Below, piece by piece: positions 1 to 9,303 of a DNA stretch of 64,000 bases. The notes beneath the pieces were generated by a model. That model was not told the DNA's origin. It did no database searches and was given only the letters and a program-made list of their open reading frames with translations. The translations under genes were made by a program, and so were the position numbers. Each line of letters opens with the position of its first letter. Position 1 is the stretch's first letter. This stretch comes from Burkholderia sp. FERM BP-3421. Its GTDB lineage: Bacteria; Pseudomonadota; Gammaproteobacteria; Burkholderiales; Burkholderiaceae. The stretch is taken from contig NZ_CP117782.1 of NCBI RefSeq assembly GCF_028657905.1, positions 434,001 to 498,000 of the forward strand, read 5' to 3'.

Positions 1-1286
1 CGCGCGCCGTCGAACGCGGCCTGCATGCGCGATTTGCCGTTCTCGATATGACGCGAGATGTTCTCGAGCACCACGATCGCGTCGTCGACCACGAAGCCCG
101 TCGCGACGATCAGCGCCATCAGCGAGAGATTGTCGATCGAGAAGCCGAGCAGGTACATCGCGCCGAAGGTGCCGACGATCGAGATCGGCACCGCGATGCT
201 CGGGATCAGCGTCGCGCGCCAGTTGCGCAGGAACAGGAACACCACCATCACGACCAGGCCGACCGCGATCAGCAGCGTGTGCTCGGTGTCGCGCAGCGAC
301 GCCCGGATCGTCTTCGAGCGGTCGAGCACCGGCGTCACCTGGATGTCGGCGGGCAGGGCGGCCGCGAGCTGCGGCAGCGCCTCGCGCACCCGGTCGATGG
401 TCTCGATGATGTTCGCGCCCGGGGTGCGGTACAGGATCACGAGCACCGCGCGCTGGCCGTTCGCGAGGCCCAGGTTGCGCAGGTCCTCGACCGAGTCGAC
501 CACGCTCGACACGTCCGACAGGCTCACGGCCGAACTGTTGCGGTAGGCGATCACGAGGTCCTTGTACTGCGAGGCCTGCGACGCCTGGTCGTTGGTGTAG
601 AGCTGGTAGTGGTTCGGGCCGTACTCGATCGCGCCCTTCGGGCTGTTCGCGTTGGCCGAGGCGAGCGCGGCGCGCACGTCTTCCAGGCCGATTCCGTAGT
701 GGAACAGCGCGTGCGGCTCCAGTTCGATGCGCACCGCGGGGTTCGCCGAGCCGCTCACGCTGACCTGGCCGATCCCGTCGATCTGCGACAGCGACTGCTG
801 CAGCACCGTCGAGGCCGCGTCGTACAGCTTCGCGGGCGAGGCGGTCTTCGAGGTCAGCGACACGATCATGATCGGCGAATCGGCGGGATTCACCTTGCGA
901 TAGGTCGGATTGCTCTTGAGGCTCGCGGGCAGGTCGGCGCGCGCCGCGTTGATGGCGGCCTGCACGTCGCGCGCGGCGCCGTCGATGTCGCGGTCGAGGC
1001 CGAACTGCAGCGTGATGCGCGCGTTGCCGACCGAGCTCGACGAGGTCATCTCGGTGACGTCGGCGATCGAGCCCAGGTGGCGCTCGAGCGGGCTCGTCAC
1101 GCTGGTCGCGACGGTCTCCGGGCTCGCGCCCGGCAGCGAGGCCTGCACCGAGATGGTCGGGAAGTCGACCTGCGGCAGCGGCGAGACCGGCAGCTTGATG
1201 AACGCGAACAGCCCGGCGAGCGCGATCCCGAGCGCGAGCAGCGCGGTCGCGATGGGGCGGGTGATGAACGGACGCGACAGGTTCAT
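1..1286 (-). CDS. mdtC: RND efflux transporter permease, MdtC/MuxC type (5' part only)
   Basis: This is the N-terminal part of a second RND inner-membrane pump subunit; the gene continues past the left edge of the window. The protein opens with MNLSRPFITRPIATAL, a typical RND first helix, and reaches the transmembrane 4 region with GFVVDDAIVVLENI, whose Asp pair is the proton-relay site of this family. About 428 of an expected 1030 or so residues are present. The ATG at 1286 directly follows the stop codon of mdtB (1289-1287) with no gap, so the two are translated from one message. In the MdtABC/MuxABC family, B and C subunits form a mixed trimer with the adaptor MdtA. Specificity cannot be read from the sequence. 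An outer-membrane channel gene would be expected to the left of the window. Confidence 0.93.
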   Translation of the reverse strand, partial: MNLSRPFITRPIATALLALGIALAGLFAFIKLPVSPLPQVDFPTISVQASLPGASPETVATSVTSPLERHLGSIADVTEMTSSSSVGNARITLQFGLDRDIDGAARDVQAAINAARADLPASLKSNPTYRKVNPADSPIMIVSLTSKTASPAKLYDAASTVLQQSLSQIDGIGQVSVSGSANPAVRIELEPHALFHYGIGLEDVRAALASANANSPKGAIEYGPNHYQLYTNDQASQASQYKDLVIAYRNSSAVSLSDVSSVVDSVEDLRNLGLANGQRAVLVILYRTPGANIIETIDRVREALPQLAAALPADIQVTPVLDRSKTIRASLRDTEHTLLIAVGLVVMVVFLFLRNWRATLIPSIAVPISIVGTFGAMYLLGFSIDNLSLMALIVATGFVVDDAIVVLENISRHIENGKSRMQAAFDGA

Positions 1287-4200
1287 TTACGCATCCGGAT
1301 GGGCGCCGGCCGCGTTGCCGTCGCGGTGGAACAGCGCGCGCAGGCGGCGCGCGAGCGCGTCGAAGCCGAGATAGATCACGGGCGTCGTGAACAGCGTGAG
1401 CACCTGCGACACGATCAGGCCGCCCGCGATCGCGATCCCGAGCGGCTGGCGCAGCTCGGAGCCCGAGCCCGAGCCGACGATCAGCGGCACCGCGCCGAGC
1501 AGCGCCGCGAGCGTGGTCATCAGGATCGGCCGGAAGCGCAGCAGGCAGGCCTGGTAGATGGCATCGCGCGGCGACTTGCCCTCGACGCGCTCCGCCTCGA
1601 GCGCGAAGTCGATCATCATGATCGCGTTCTTCTTGACGATGCCGATCAGCAGCACGATGCCGATGATGCCGATGATGTCGAGGTCGTGGCCGGTGATCAT
1701 CAGCGCGAGCAGCGCGCCGACGCCCGCCGAGGGCAGCGTCGACAGGATCGTGATCGGGTGGATGTAGCTCTCGTACAGCACGCCGAGCACGATGTACATC
1801 GTGATGATCGCGGCGAGGATCAGGAACAGCTGGTTCGACAGAGAGGCCTGGAACGCGAGCGCCGCGCCCTGGAAGCGGGTCTGGAACGAGCCGGGCAGGC
1901 CGATCTCCTTCTCGGCGGCCTCGATCGCCTTGACCGCCTCGCCGAGCGACGCGCCGGGCGCGAGATTGAACGAGATGGTGGTCGCCGGGAACTGGCTCAG
2001 GTGCGTGACGAGCAGCGGCGAGGGCCGCTCGTGGAAGGTCGCGATCGCCGCCAGCGGCACCTGGCCGCCGCCCGCCGCCGGCAGGTAGATGCCGTTCAGC
2101 GAGGTGGTGTAGTGCTGCATCTGCGGCTCGGATTCCAGGATCACGCGGTACTGGTTCGACTGCGTGAAGATGGTCGACACGATGCGCTGGCCGTAGGCGT
2201 CGTAGAGCGCGTTGTCGACCGTCGCGGGCGTGATGCCGAAGCGCGCGGCGGTCGCGCGGTCGATCTCGATGTAGACCGACTGGCCGTTCTGCTGGAGGTC
2301 GGTCGCGACGTCGGCGAGCGAGGGCTCCTTCTTCAGCCGGTCGACGAGCTTCGGCACCCAGGTCGCGAATTCGTCGGGATTCGGGTCGGTCAGCATGAAC
2401 TGGTACTGGGTCGGGCTGACGGTCGAGTCGATCGTCAGATCCTGCACCGGCTGCATGTACAGCGAGATGCCGGGCAGGTGCGCGACCTGCTGCTGCAGCG
2501 TGCGGATGATCTCGCTCGCCGTCTCGCTGCGCGCGTCGCGCGCTTTCAGGTTGATCAGCATCCGGCCGCTGTTGAGCGTGATGTTCGCGCCGTCGACGCC
2601 GATGAACGAGGTCAGGCTCTCGACGTCGGGGTTCTTCAGGATCTCGGCCGCGAGCGCCTGCTGGCGCTCCGCCATCGCCTGATACGACACCGACTGCGGC
2701 GCCTGCGTGATCGCCTGGATCACGCCGGTGTCCTGCACCGGGAAGAAGCCCTTCGGGATCACCACGTAGAGCACGCCCGTCAGCACCAGCGTCAGCAGGG
2801 CGACGACGAGCGTCGCGCGCTGCCGGTTCAGCACCCATTCGAGCGCGACGCCGTAGCGCGCGATCACCTTGTCGATCAGCACGTGCACGCGGGTCTCGAA
2901 GCGGTGGCTTTCGAGCGGCGGGGTGTGGCGCAGCAGCTTCGCGCACATCATCGGCACGAGCGTGAGCGACACCACCGCCGAAATCACGATGGTCACCGCG
3001 AGGGTGATCGCGAACTCGTGGAAGAGGCGGCCCACCACGTCGCCCATGAACAGCAGCGGGATCAGCACGGCGATCAGCGACACCGTCAGCGAGATGATGG
3101 TGAAGCCGATCTGCCGCGAGCCCTTGAGCGCGGCCTCGAGCGGCGCCTCGCCTTCCTCGACGTAGCGCGCGATGTTCTCGATCATCACGATCGCGTCGTC
3201 GACCACGAAGCCGGTCGCGATGGTCAGCGCCATCAGCGACAGGTTGTTCAGCGAGAAGCCCGACAGGTACATCACCGCGAGCGTGCCGATCAGCGACAGC
3301 GGCACCGACAGGCTCGGGATGATGGTCGCGTAGAGGTTGGCGAGGAACAGGTACATCACGAGCACCACGAGCGCGACCGCGAGCGCCAGCTCGAACTGCA
3401 CGTCGCGCACGGCGGCGCGGATCATCGTGGTGCGGTCGGTGACGATCTGCACGTCGAGCGAGGCGGGCAGCGCTTCCTGCAGCTTCGGCAGGATCGCCTT
3501 GATGCTGTCGACGGTCTGGATCACGTTCGCGCCGGGCTGGCGCTGCACGTTCAGGATGATCGCGGGCTCCGAGTCGACCCACGCGCCGAGCTTGGTGTTC
3601 TCCGAGCCGGCCACCACCTTGGCGACGTCGGTCAGCATCACGGGCCGGCCGCTCTTGTAGGCGACCACGGCGTCGTTGTACTGGTCGGCGCTCGTCAGCT
3701 GGTCGTTCGCGTTGATCGTGTACGCGCGGGTCGGGCCGTCGAAGTTGCCCTTCGGCGTGTTCACGTTGAGGTTCGAGATCGTCGTGCGCAGATCATCGAG
3801 GTTCAGGCCGTACGAGGCGAGCGCGAGCGGGTTCGCCTGGATCCGCACCGCCGGCCGGTTGCCGCCCGACAGGCTCACGAGGCCGACGCCCGCGACCTGC
3901 GAGATCTTCATCGCGAGCCGGGTGTCGGCGAGATCCTGCACCTGGGTGAGCGGCAGCGTCTTCGAGGTGACGGCGAGCGTCAGCACCGGCGCGTCGGCCG
4001 GGTTCACCTTCGCGTAGATCGGCGGCGCGGGCAGGTCGGACGGCAGCAGGTTGCCGGCCGCGTTGATCGCGGCCTGCACTTCCTGCTCGGCGATGTCGAG
4101 CGGCAGGTCGAGGCTGAACTGCAGCGTGATCACCGAGGCGCCGGCCGAGCTTTGCGACGACATCTGGTTCAGCGACGGCATCTGGCCGAACTGGCGTTCG

Positions 4201-4400
4201 AGCGGGGCGGTCACCGACGAGGTCATCACCTCGGGGCTCGCGCCCGGGTAGAAGGTCTGGACCTGGATCGTCGGGTAGTCGACCTCGGGCAGCGCGGCGA
4301 GCGGCAGGAACCGCAGCGCGACGAGGCCGGCCAGCAGGATGGCCGCCATCAGCAATGCGGTGCCGACCGGGCGGAGAATGAAAAGACGGGACGGATTCAT
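1287..4400 (-). CDS. mdtB: RND efflux transporter permease, MdtB/MuxB type
   Basis: A full-length RND (HAE1 class) drug pump of 1037 residues, the usual size of the family. It starts with a short cytoplasmic segment and a first helix (MNPSRLFILRPVGTALLMAA), has the two large periplasmic loops, and carries GFVVDDAIVMIENI in transmembrane helix 4 with the Asp-Asp proton-relay pair. It lies 14 bases after the adaptor gene mdtA and abuts mdtC, so the three form one operon. Having two different RND pump genes after a single adaptor is the hallmark of MdtABC/MuxABC systems, which act as heteromultimers. The role is proton-driven export of amphiphilic compounds from the inner membrane and periplasm; the actual substrates are not visible in the sequence. 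Confidence 0.95.
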   Translation of the reverse strand: MNPSRLFILRPVGTALLMAAILLAGLVALRFLPLAALPEVDYPTIQVQTFYPGASPEVMTSSVTAPLERQFGQMPSLNQMSSQSSAGASVITLQFSLDLPLDIAEQEVQAAINAAGNLLPSDLPAPPIYAKVNPADAPVLTLAVTSKTLPLTQVQDLADTRLAMKISQVAGVGLVSLSGGNRPAVRIQANPLALASYGLNLDDLRTTISNLNVNTPKGNFDGPTRAYTINANDQLTSADQYNDAVVAYKSGRPVMLTDVAKVVAGSENTKLGAWVDSEPAIILNVQRQPGANVIQTVDSIKAILPKLQEALPASLDVQIVTDRTTMIRAAVRDVQFELALAVALVVLVMYLFLANLYATIIPSLSVPLSLIGTLAVMYLSGFSLNNLSLMALTIATGFVVDDAIVMIENIARYVEEGEAPLEAALKGSRQIGFTIISLTVSLIAVLIPLLFMGDVVGRLFHEFAITLAVTIVISAVVSLTLVPMMCAKLLRHTPPLESHRFETRVHVLIDKVIARYGVALEWVLNRQRATLVVALLTLVLTGVLYVVIPKGFFPVQDTGVIQAITQAPQSVSYQAMAERQQALAAEILKNPDVESLTSFIGVDGANITLNSGRMLINLKARDARSETASEIIRTLQQQVAHLPGISLYMQPVQDLTIDSTVSPTQYQFMLTDPNPDEFATWVPKLVDRLKKEPSLADVATDLQQNGQSVYIEIDRATAARFGITPATVDNALYDAYGQRIVSTIFTQSNQYRVILESEPQMQHYTTSLNGIYLPAAGGGQVPLAAIATFHERPSPLLVTHLSQFPATTISFNLAPGASLGEAVKAIEAAEKEIGLPGSFQTRFQGAALAFQASLSNQLFLILAAIITMYIVLGVLYESYIHPITILSTLPSAGVGALLALMITGHDLDIIGIIGIVLLIGIVKKNAIMMIDFALEAERVEGKSPRDAIYQACLLRFRPILMTTLAALLGAVPLIVGSGSGSELRQPLGIAIAGGLIVSQVLTLFTTPVIYLGFDALARRLRALFHRDGNAAGAHPDA

Positions 4401-4414
4401 TGCTCAGGCGGCGC

Positions 4415-5725
4415 TCATTGCGATTGGGCTTGCGACGCGCCCTTCTTGTGATGGCCCGCGTGGCCGGCCGATGCGCCGCGCGCGCCGGACGCATGCTTGG
4501 GCCGCTCGGCCGGGATCATGATCGTCGAGCCTTCGCGCAGCCGGTCCGAGCCGTCCGTCACGACCCGCTCGCCGACGGCGAGCCCCGCCGCGATGCTGGT
4601 GCGCTCGCCGTCCACCGGGCCCGGCGTGACCTTGCGCACGGTGACCGTGTTGTCGGGCTTCACGACGTAGACGAACTGGCCGATCGAGCCCGTCAGCACC
4701 GCGGAGGTCGGCACGATCGTCGCGCCGCGCAGCGTGTCGACGAGCAGGCGCGTGTTCACGAACTGATTCGGGAACAGCATGTTGTCCGCGTTCGCGAAGC
4801 TCGCGCGCAGCTTGACCGTGCCCGTGGTGGTGTCGATCTGGTTGTCGAGCGTCGCGAGCGAGCCGGTCGCGAGCGCCGTGGTGTTGTTGCGGTTGTACGC
4901 GGTCACCGACAGCGCGTTGCCCGCGTTGACCTGCTTGAGGATCGACGGCAGGTTGTCTTCCGAGGTCGTGAAGATCACGCTCATCGGCTGCAGCTGGGTG
5001 ATCACGACGATGCCGTTCGCGTCGGACGGCGTCACGTAGTTGCCCGGATCGACCTGGCGCAGGCCGACGCGGCCCGACACGGGCGCGGTGATGCGCGCGT
5101 AGGTCAGGTTCAGCTTGGCGGAATCGATCGCCGCCTGGTCGGTCTGCACGGTGCCTTCGTATTGCTTGACGAGCGAGGCCTGGGTGTCGGCCGTCTGGGT
5201 CGCGATCGAGTCCTGGGCGACCAGGGTCTGGTAGCGCTTGAGGTCGAGGCGGGCGGTCGCGAGCAGCGCCTGGTCGCGCGCGAGCGTGCCTTGCGCATTG
5301 GCGAGCGCGACCTGGTACGGGCGCGGGTCGATCTGCGCGAGCACGTCGCCCTTGTGCACCATCTGGCCTTCCTGGAACGCCACCGACTGCAGGTAGCCCG
5401 CCAGCTGGGTCTTGACGGTCACGTTCGCGAGCGGCGTGACGGTGCCGAGCGCGTTCAGCACGATCGGCATGTCGCCCTGGGTGGCGCTCGCGACCTGCAC
5501 CGGCTGCGGCAGGCCCGCCAGCGCGCTGGGGCCGCCGCGCTTGCGGCCGCCGCCCTGGCTCGCCGCGTTGTCCGGCGCGCCGGTGCCGCGGCTCCACGGA
5601 TGCCACCACAGCAGCCCCCCCGCCACGACGGCGGCGAGTACGCCAAAGGCGATCAGCTTGCGACGGGAGCGCGGGGTGTCCGTGGGACGGGGAGCGGCGG
5701 GTGATTGCTTTTGTTGATTGTCCAT
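4415..5725 (-). CDS. mdtA: Efflux RND periplasmic adaptor subunit, MdtA/MuxA type
   Basis: A 436-residue membrane fusion protein that links the MdtBC pump to an outer-membrane channel. The N-terminus has an arginine-rich start and one membrane anchor (about residues 24-44, KLIAFGVLAAVVAGGLLWW). It is followed by a barrel-sandwich/lipoyl half-motif, an alpha-helical hairpin (about 130-210) and the second lipoyl half (ARITAPVSGRVGLRQVDPGN), which is a signature of the family. A lysine/serine-rich tail follows (residues about 415-436). It is the first gene of the operon mdtA-mdtB-mdtC. The ATG at 5725 was chosen because it precedes the basic anchor. A promoter-like TTGACA lies about 190 bases upstream on the same strand. 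Confidence 0.95.
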   Translation of the reverse strand: MDNQQKQSPAAPRPTDTPRSRRKLIAFGVLAAVVAGGLLWWHPWSRGTGAPDNAASQGGGRKRGGPSALAGLPQPVQVASATQGDMPIVLNALGTVTPLANVTVKTQLAGYLQSVAFQEGQMVHKGDVLAQIDPRPYQVALANAQGTLARDQALLATARLDLKRYQTLVAQDSIATQTADTQASLVKQYEGTVQTDQAAIDSAKLNLTYARITAPVSGRVGLRQVDPGNYVTPSDANGIVVITQLQPMSVIFTTSEDNLPSILKQVNAGNALSVTAYNRNNTTALATGSLATLDNQIDTTTGTVKLRASFANADNMLFPNQFVNTRLLVDTLRGATIVPTSAVLTGSIGQFVYVVKPDNTVTVRKVTPGPVDGERTSIAAGLAVGERVVTDGSDRLREGSTIMIPAERPKHASGARGASAGHAGHHKKGASQAQSQ

Positions 5726-5887
5726 CGTTCGATTGGGCTGGCGGGCGCGCGGCGCGCGGAAGCGGCGCGGCCTCGTGGGCCGGCCTGCGCTGCGAAAAAG
5801 AGCGGGATGCGCCGCGGACGGGCGGCGCGAAGTTGCATGATGCTACGTCCCGCCGGCAGGTAGCGTCCAGCGATCCAATCTTTCATC

Positions 5888-5916
5888 GGGTTACGTGCGT
5901 TACAGATGGCTGTCAA
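5888..5916 (-). promoter_or_regulatory. Candidate promoter of the mdtABC operon
   Basis: Reading the minus strand, a perfect -35 TTGACA (5916-5911) is followed after 17 bases by a weak -10 TAACCC (5893-5888). It sits in the 242-base gap between the IclR gene and mdtA and points towards mdtA. The -10 is poor, so the call rests mainly on the -35 and the spacing. Confidence 0.35.
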
Positions 5917-5967
5917 GTGACATCGGGCTGGCGCGCGCGTCAGGTGGCGCGCGCCGTCCGGGGTGTT

Positions 5968-6798
5968 TCAGGCGTCGCCCGTGGCGGGCCACAGCGAGCC
6001 GCCGATCTCGCGCGTGATCTGCGTGATGCACGCGCGCAGCGCCGGCACGGCGGTCGACAGCAGCCATTCGGGCGGGCACTGGTGCGCGGCGCCGCCGCAA
6101 TTGACCGCGTAGCGCTGCCCGGACGGGCCGACGAAGCCCGCCGCGATCGCGTTCAGGCCTTCGCGCCACTCGCCGAGCGCGAGCGCGTAGCCGTCCCGCG
6201 ACGCCTCCTCGAGCGCCGGCGTGAGGCGGGCGACGACATGCGGCCAGTCGTCGCCCGCGGCGGCCTGCAGCGCGCCGATCAGGCCGCGCCGCTCGTCCGG
6301 TTCGAGCGCCGCGAGGTAGGCGCGCCCGACCGCGGTGCGCGCGATCTCCATGCGCGAGCCGATTTCGAGCCGGGTCACCAGCACGGCGGAGCGCGGCCGG
6401 ATCACGTCGATCGCGACCATGTCGAGCCGGTCGCGCACCGCGAGGTGGACCGACAGCGAGGTGCGCTCGGCCAGCTCGGCGAGGAACGGCCGCGAGCGCG
6501 CGCGGATGTCGAAGTTGCGCAGGAAGCCGTTGCTCAACTCCAACACCGACGCGGTCAGCACGAAGCGTTCACTGTCGGGCAGCTGGAACAGGAAACCGGC
6601 GCTGACGAGCGTCGCGGTGATGCGGGAAACGGTCGGCTTCGGGATACCTGTTAATTCTGTCAGTTCCCGGTTGCTGACCGGGGCGTCGGCGGCGGCGATG
6701 CGCCGCAGGACCGAGAGCCCTCGGGACAGCGCGCTGATTTCGTCGGGCGCGGCGTCGCGTTCCCGGGAATGGATCTGAGCGGTGGTCGGTGTCGGCAC
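5968..6798 (-). CDS. IclR family transcriptional regulator
   Basis: A 276-residue one-component regulator. Residues about 22-80 form a winged helix-turn-helix (SALSRGLSVLRRIAAADAPV, then NRELTELTGIPKPTVSRI), which is the classic IclR start. The C-terminal part is the IclR effector domain, with RSRPFLAELAERTSLSVHLA and a late cysteine-containing QRYAVNCGGAAH segment. The reading starts at GTG 6798; no in-frame ATG lies nearby. It is followed on the same strand by mdtABC after 242 bases and has a candidate small RNA upstream in the opposite orientation. Its target is not evident; IclR members often control aromatic or organic acid catabolism, but no such pathway is next to it here. Confidence 0.9.
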   Translation of the reverse strand: MPTPTTAQIHSRERDAAPDEISALSRGLSVLRRIAAADAPVSNRELTELTGIPKPTVSRITATLVSAGFLFQLPDSERFVLTASVLELSNGFLRNFDIRARSRPFLAELAERTSLSVHLAVRDRLDMVAIDVIRPRSAVLVTRLEIGSRMEIARTAVGRAYLAALEPDERRGLIGALQAAAGDDWPHVVARLTPALEEASRDGYALALGEWREGLNAIAAGFVGPSGQRYAVNCGGAAHQCPPEWLLSTAVPALRACITQITREIGGSLWPATGDA

Positions 6799-7017
6799 GG
6801 ATTTCTCTCTTTTTTCCGAAACGTAATTTCAGATTATATAATTTGTATGATAAATGCGAGTGATGCGCGGATTTCCGGAACCATGCGCATCACATGCAAC
6901 TATATCGCCTTGCCCTTGGTCTGTTAGGGAAATACTTAATCACGCAGTGCAGCAAATTAGACCGTACATCATAATTTTTCGCTTGACTTGTCCTGCGGAA
7001 AAGGAAAGAATGCGTTC

Positions 7018-7144
7018 AATTCCGAAACATCGTTTCGCTGTTTAGATGGGAACGACGTTTCATGCAGTCTCTCAGGTTCTAGCACGGCCCTCGGAATGGC
7101 TAGAACTTTTTTAGCGCCACGGTCTCCGTGGCGCTTTTTTTTTG
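7018..7144 (+). ncRNA. Candidate small RNA with promoter, three hairpins and intrinsic terminator
   Basis: A -35 TTGACT (6983-6988) and, after 17 bases, a -10 AAGAAT (7006-7011) predict a start near 7018. Three hairpins follow: CGAAAC/GTTTCG (7023-7028 with 7032-7037), GTTCTAGC/GCTAGAAC (7076-7083 with 7099-7106), and the terminator stem 7113-7122 with 7126-7135, then nine T. No plus-strand protein gene lies upstream that this terminator could serve, because the nearest gene on that side is the minus-strand IclR. The length would be about 125 nt, in the usual range for a trans-acting sRNA. No known RNA family was recognised. The exact start is an estimate. Confidence 0.5.
7113..7144 (+). terminator. 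Rho-independent terminator, plus strand
   Basis: A perfect 10-base-pair stem AGCGCCACGG/CCGTGGCGCT around a TCT loop is followed by TTTTTTTTT. This is one of the clearest intrinsic terminators in the window. It ends the candidate small RNA rather than any protein gene. Confidence 0.85.
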
Positions 7145-7251
7145 CCTTTTTCGATCGATCCCGGGCGGCACGCGGAAAATTTCTATCCCAATATATGAGA
7201 CAAAATAGCGATCTGAGATATCAGTCTGGCGGGGCTGGGGCGGGGCGGCGC

Positions 7252-7290
7252 GCAAAAAAAAAGCGCGCGGCTCCGAGGAGCCACGCGCGC
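7252..7290 (-). terminator. Rho-independent terminator of the phoX-like gene
   Basis: On the minus strand a GC-rich stem (7290-7263, GCGCGCG and GGCTCC paired blocks with a small bulge) is followed by a run of nine T (7262-7254). It lies about 55 bases after the phoX-like stop codon. Confidence 0.8.
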
Positions 7291-7344
7291 AAACCGGCGT
7301 GGAGCGCCGCGACGAATGAAACGTGATGAAGCGGGTGGGCGGGC

Positions 7345-9303
7345 TTAGCCCTTCTTGAGGCGGATCGCGGACGGCTCGGCCGTCAGGTAGCCGACGCTCG
7401 CACCGAAGCGGCTCCGGTAGTTGCCGTTGATGAGCGGATCGAGCACGGGCTTGACCTTGTCGTGCAGCGGGCTTTCCCAGTCGCCCGCGTGCTGGAAGTT
7501 GCTCATCACGTAAGTCCAGCCGTTGATCTCGTCCACCGCGTGCAGGCCGGTCGACTCGGCGCCCGCCGGGCACGACAGGACGCGCGCGAGGGTCTTCTGG
7601 TCGACGTGGTAGGCCCACAGGAAGTTGTTCACGTGCATCCCGGAGTCCTCGCCGATGAACAGCGTGCGCAGCTTTTCGGAGAACTTGAGGTTGTCCGGGT
7701 TGGCGATCCTGTCCGGGTGGGCGAGGTTGCCGAGCGCGTCGGCGGCCGCCAGATCCTCGCCGACCAGCGCGGCCGGCGCGCTCATGTCGACGGGCACCCA
7801 GTCGCTGTCGATCGCGCCGCCCGCGAGGTCGCGCTGACCGCCCTTGAGGTTCAGCGCGTAGACGGCGCCGGCGGCGATCTTGCGCTCGAGCGCGACGTCG
7901 CGCGACACCGCATTGCCCTTGACCATCGAGGTCTCGATGCGCGACATCGCCATGTAGACGACCTTGTCCTTCGCGTTGACGGTCGTGCCCTCGAGCTTCG
8001 TGAACGCCATGCTGCCGCCGACGAGCGCCGCGTAGCGGTGCGTTTCCAGGAACGCGGCCGCCTGCTCCATGCCCGGCTTCACGCGCACCCAGTTGAACTT
8101 GCCGCTGAAATGGATCTTCGTGAAGCTCGGATCCGCCGGATCGCTGGTCGCGACGTCGAGGATGTCGGACGCCTTCAGGCGGTTCGCGAGCGCCTCGATC
8201 CCGTCGCTCGTCGCGTGGCCGATGCGAATCCACGTGAGCGTCGCCGCGCCCGCGCCGGCCGCCGCGGTCTGGTTCCACTTGCCGACGTACAGCGTGCCCG
8301 CCGACAGGTCCGCCGGGCGGTCGGCCACGAACATGAAGAGGCCGCCGTTGGTCGCGTCGTCGCCCATCATCACGGTGCGCCGGTCCGGCATCACCTGGAT
8401 CAGTTCGTGCGAAATCCGGCCGAGGCAGTAATGCTTCTTGATGCTGCCCGTGCCGTCCGGATTCACGGTGATCTCCGGCAGGTGGCCGTAGTGGTAGGGG
8501 TTGGCCGTCGTCTCGCTGCCGAAGGTGTTGAGGCTGAATGCCTTGAACTGCGCATCGGTCGCCGCGCGGGTCGCATCCGGTTCGTATTCCTCGCTCGACA
8601 GGTGGGTGTTCCACGGCGACAGGCTCGCGCCGCAGGTGATCCACAGGCCGTGCGCCGACGAGGTGTCGACGTTGTGATACTTGACCAGCGCGAGCGCGCC
8701 CGTGGCCGGATCCTGGTCGAGCGTCAGCACCGCGATCGGCGACGGCAGCTGGCCGTAGACCGACGTGCCTTTCTGGTCGCGCGTCGTGTATTCGAACTGC
8801 ACGACCGCGAACACCGGGTTGCCCTTCACGCCGGCGACGCGCGCATTGGGCAGCGTCAGCAGCGAGCTGCCGTCGGGGCAGTCGGAAAAGAACTGGCGTT
8901 CCTTGCCCGCCACCGAGGTGTCGCGGATCGGCTGGTTGCGGATGTCGTAGTAGCCGCCCGCGAGGATCGCGCCGCCCCGGCCGTCCGGCACGAGGTCGCC
9001 CGTCATGAAGAACGGCCGGTAGGCGAGCTTGTACTGGCGCGCGCTGCCGTCGGCGAACGACACGGACAGCGTCGAGCCGACCGTCGTCTGCGCCATCGCG
9101 GCCGGATTGTCGAGCGACGGCGCGGCCATCGACGCGAAGGTCGCCGCCGCGAACGCGGCGGGCGTCGGCGTGGGCGTCGCCGCGTCGTCGCCGCCGCAGC
9201 CGCTCAGCAGCGCGGGCAGCGCCAGCCCGCTCAACGGAAGCATCGGCGCGCCGGCCAGCAGTTTCAGGACGTGGCGGCGGGAAGAATCGGGCTGCGCGGG
9301 CAT
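7345..9303 (-). CDS. PhoX-family phosphatase / DUF839 protein, Tat-exported
   Basis: A 652-residue secreted protein of the PhoX (DUF839) family, which in characterised members is a Ca/Fe-dependent alkaline phosphatase with a beta-propeller fold. The N-terminus has a twin-arginine motif (SSRRHVLKLL) followed by a hydrophobic stretch and LLSGCGG, a lipobox-like cysteine, so the mature protein may be lipid-anchored. Family-like segments include CGASLSPWNTHLSSEEYEPD in the middle and the late FSEKLRTLFIGEDSGMHVNN. The ATG at 9303 was chosen because it starts the Tat signal. It stands alone, with its own terminator. The substrate is not certain, since many DUF839 proteins are uncharacterised, and no convincing Pho box was found upstream. 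Confidence 0.85.
   Translation of the reverse strand: MPAQPDSSRRHVLKLLAGAPMLPLSGLALPALLSGCGGDDAATPTPTPAAFAAATFASMAAPSLDNPAAMAQTTVGSTLSVSFADGSARQYKLAYRPFFMTGDLVPDGRGGAILAGGYYDIRNQPIRDTSVAGKERQFFSDCPDGSSLLTLPNARVAGVKGNPVFAVVQFEYTTRDQKGTSVYGQLPSPIAVLTLDQDPATGALALVKYHNVDTSSAHGLWITCGASLSPWNTHLSSEEYEPDATRAATDAQFKAFSLNTFGSETTANPYHYGHLPEITVNPDGTGSIKKHYCLGRISHELIQVMPDRRTVMMGDDATNGGLFMFVADRPADLSAGTLYVGKWNQTAAAGAGAATLTWIRIGHATSDGIEALANRLKASDILDVATSDPADPSFTKIHFSGKFNWVRVKPGMEQAAAFLETHRYAALVGGSMAFTKLEGTTVNAKDKVVYMAMSRIETSMVKGNAVSRDVALERKIAAGAVYALNLKGGQRDLAGGAIDSDWVPVDMSAPAALVGEDLAAADALGNLAHPDRIANPDNLKFSEKLRTLFIGEDSGMHVNNFLWAYHVDQKTLARVLSCPAGAESTGLHAVDEINGWTYVMSNFQHAGDWESPLHDKVKPVLDPLINGNYRSRFGASVGYLTAEPSAIRLKKG

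Larger units (their letters stand above)
6799..7344. other. AT-rich intergenic region holding a candidate sRNA and two terminators
   Basis: This 546-base gap between the IclR and phoX genes (both minus strand) is noticeably less GC-rich than its surroundings. It contains the IclR promoter region, GAAAC-type inverted repeats, a plus-strand candidate small RNA with an intrinsic terminator, and the minus-strand terminator of phoX. No protein gene could be supported in it. Confidence 0.7.

Noticed and set aside
48..4451. A 1467-codon open frame on the plus strand across the efflux genes
   Set aside because: It is antisense to mdtB and mdtC, is dominated by Arg, Asp, His and Gln, and has no domain. 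The minus-strand pump genes explain the DNA fully.
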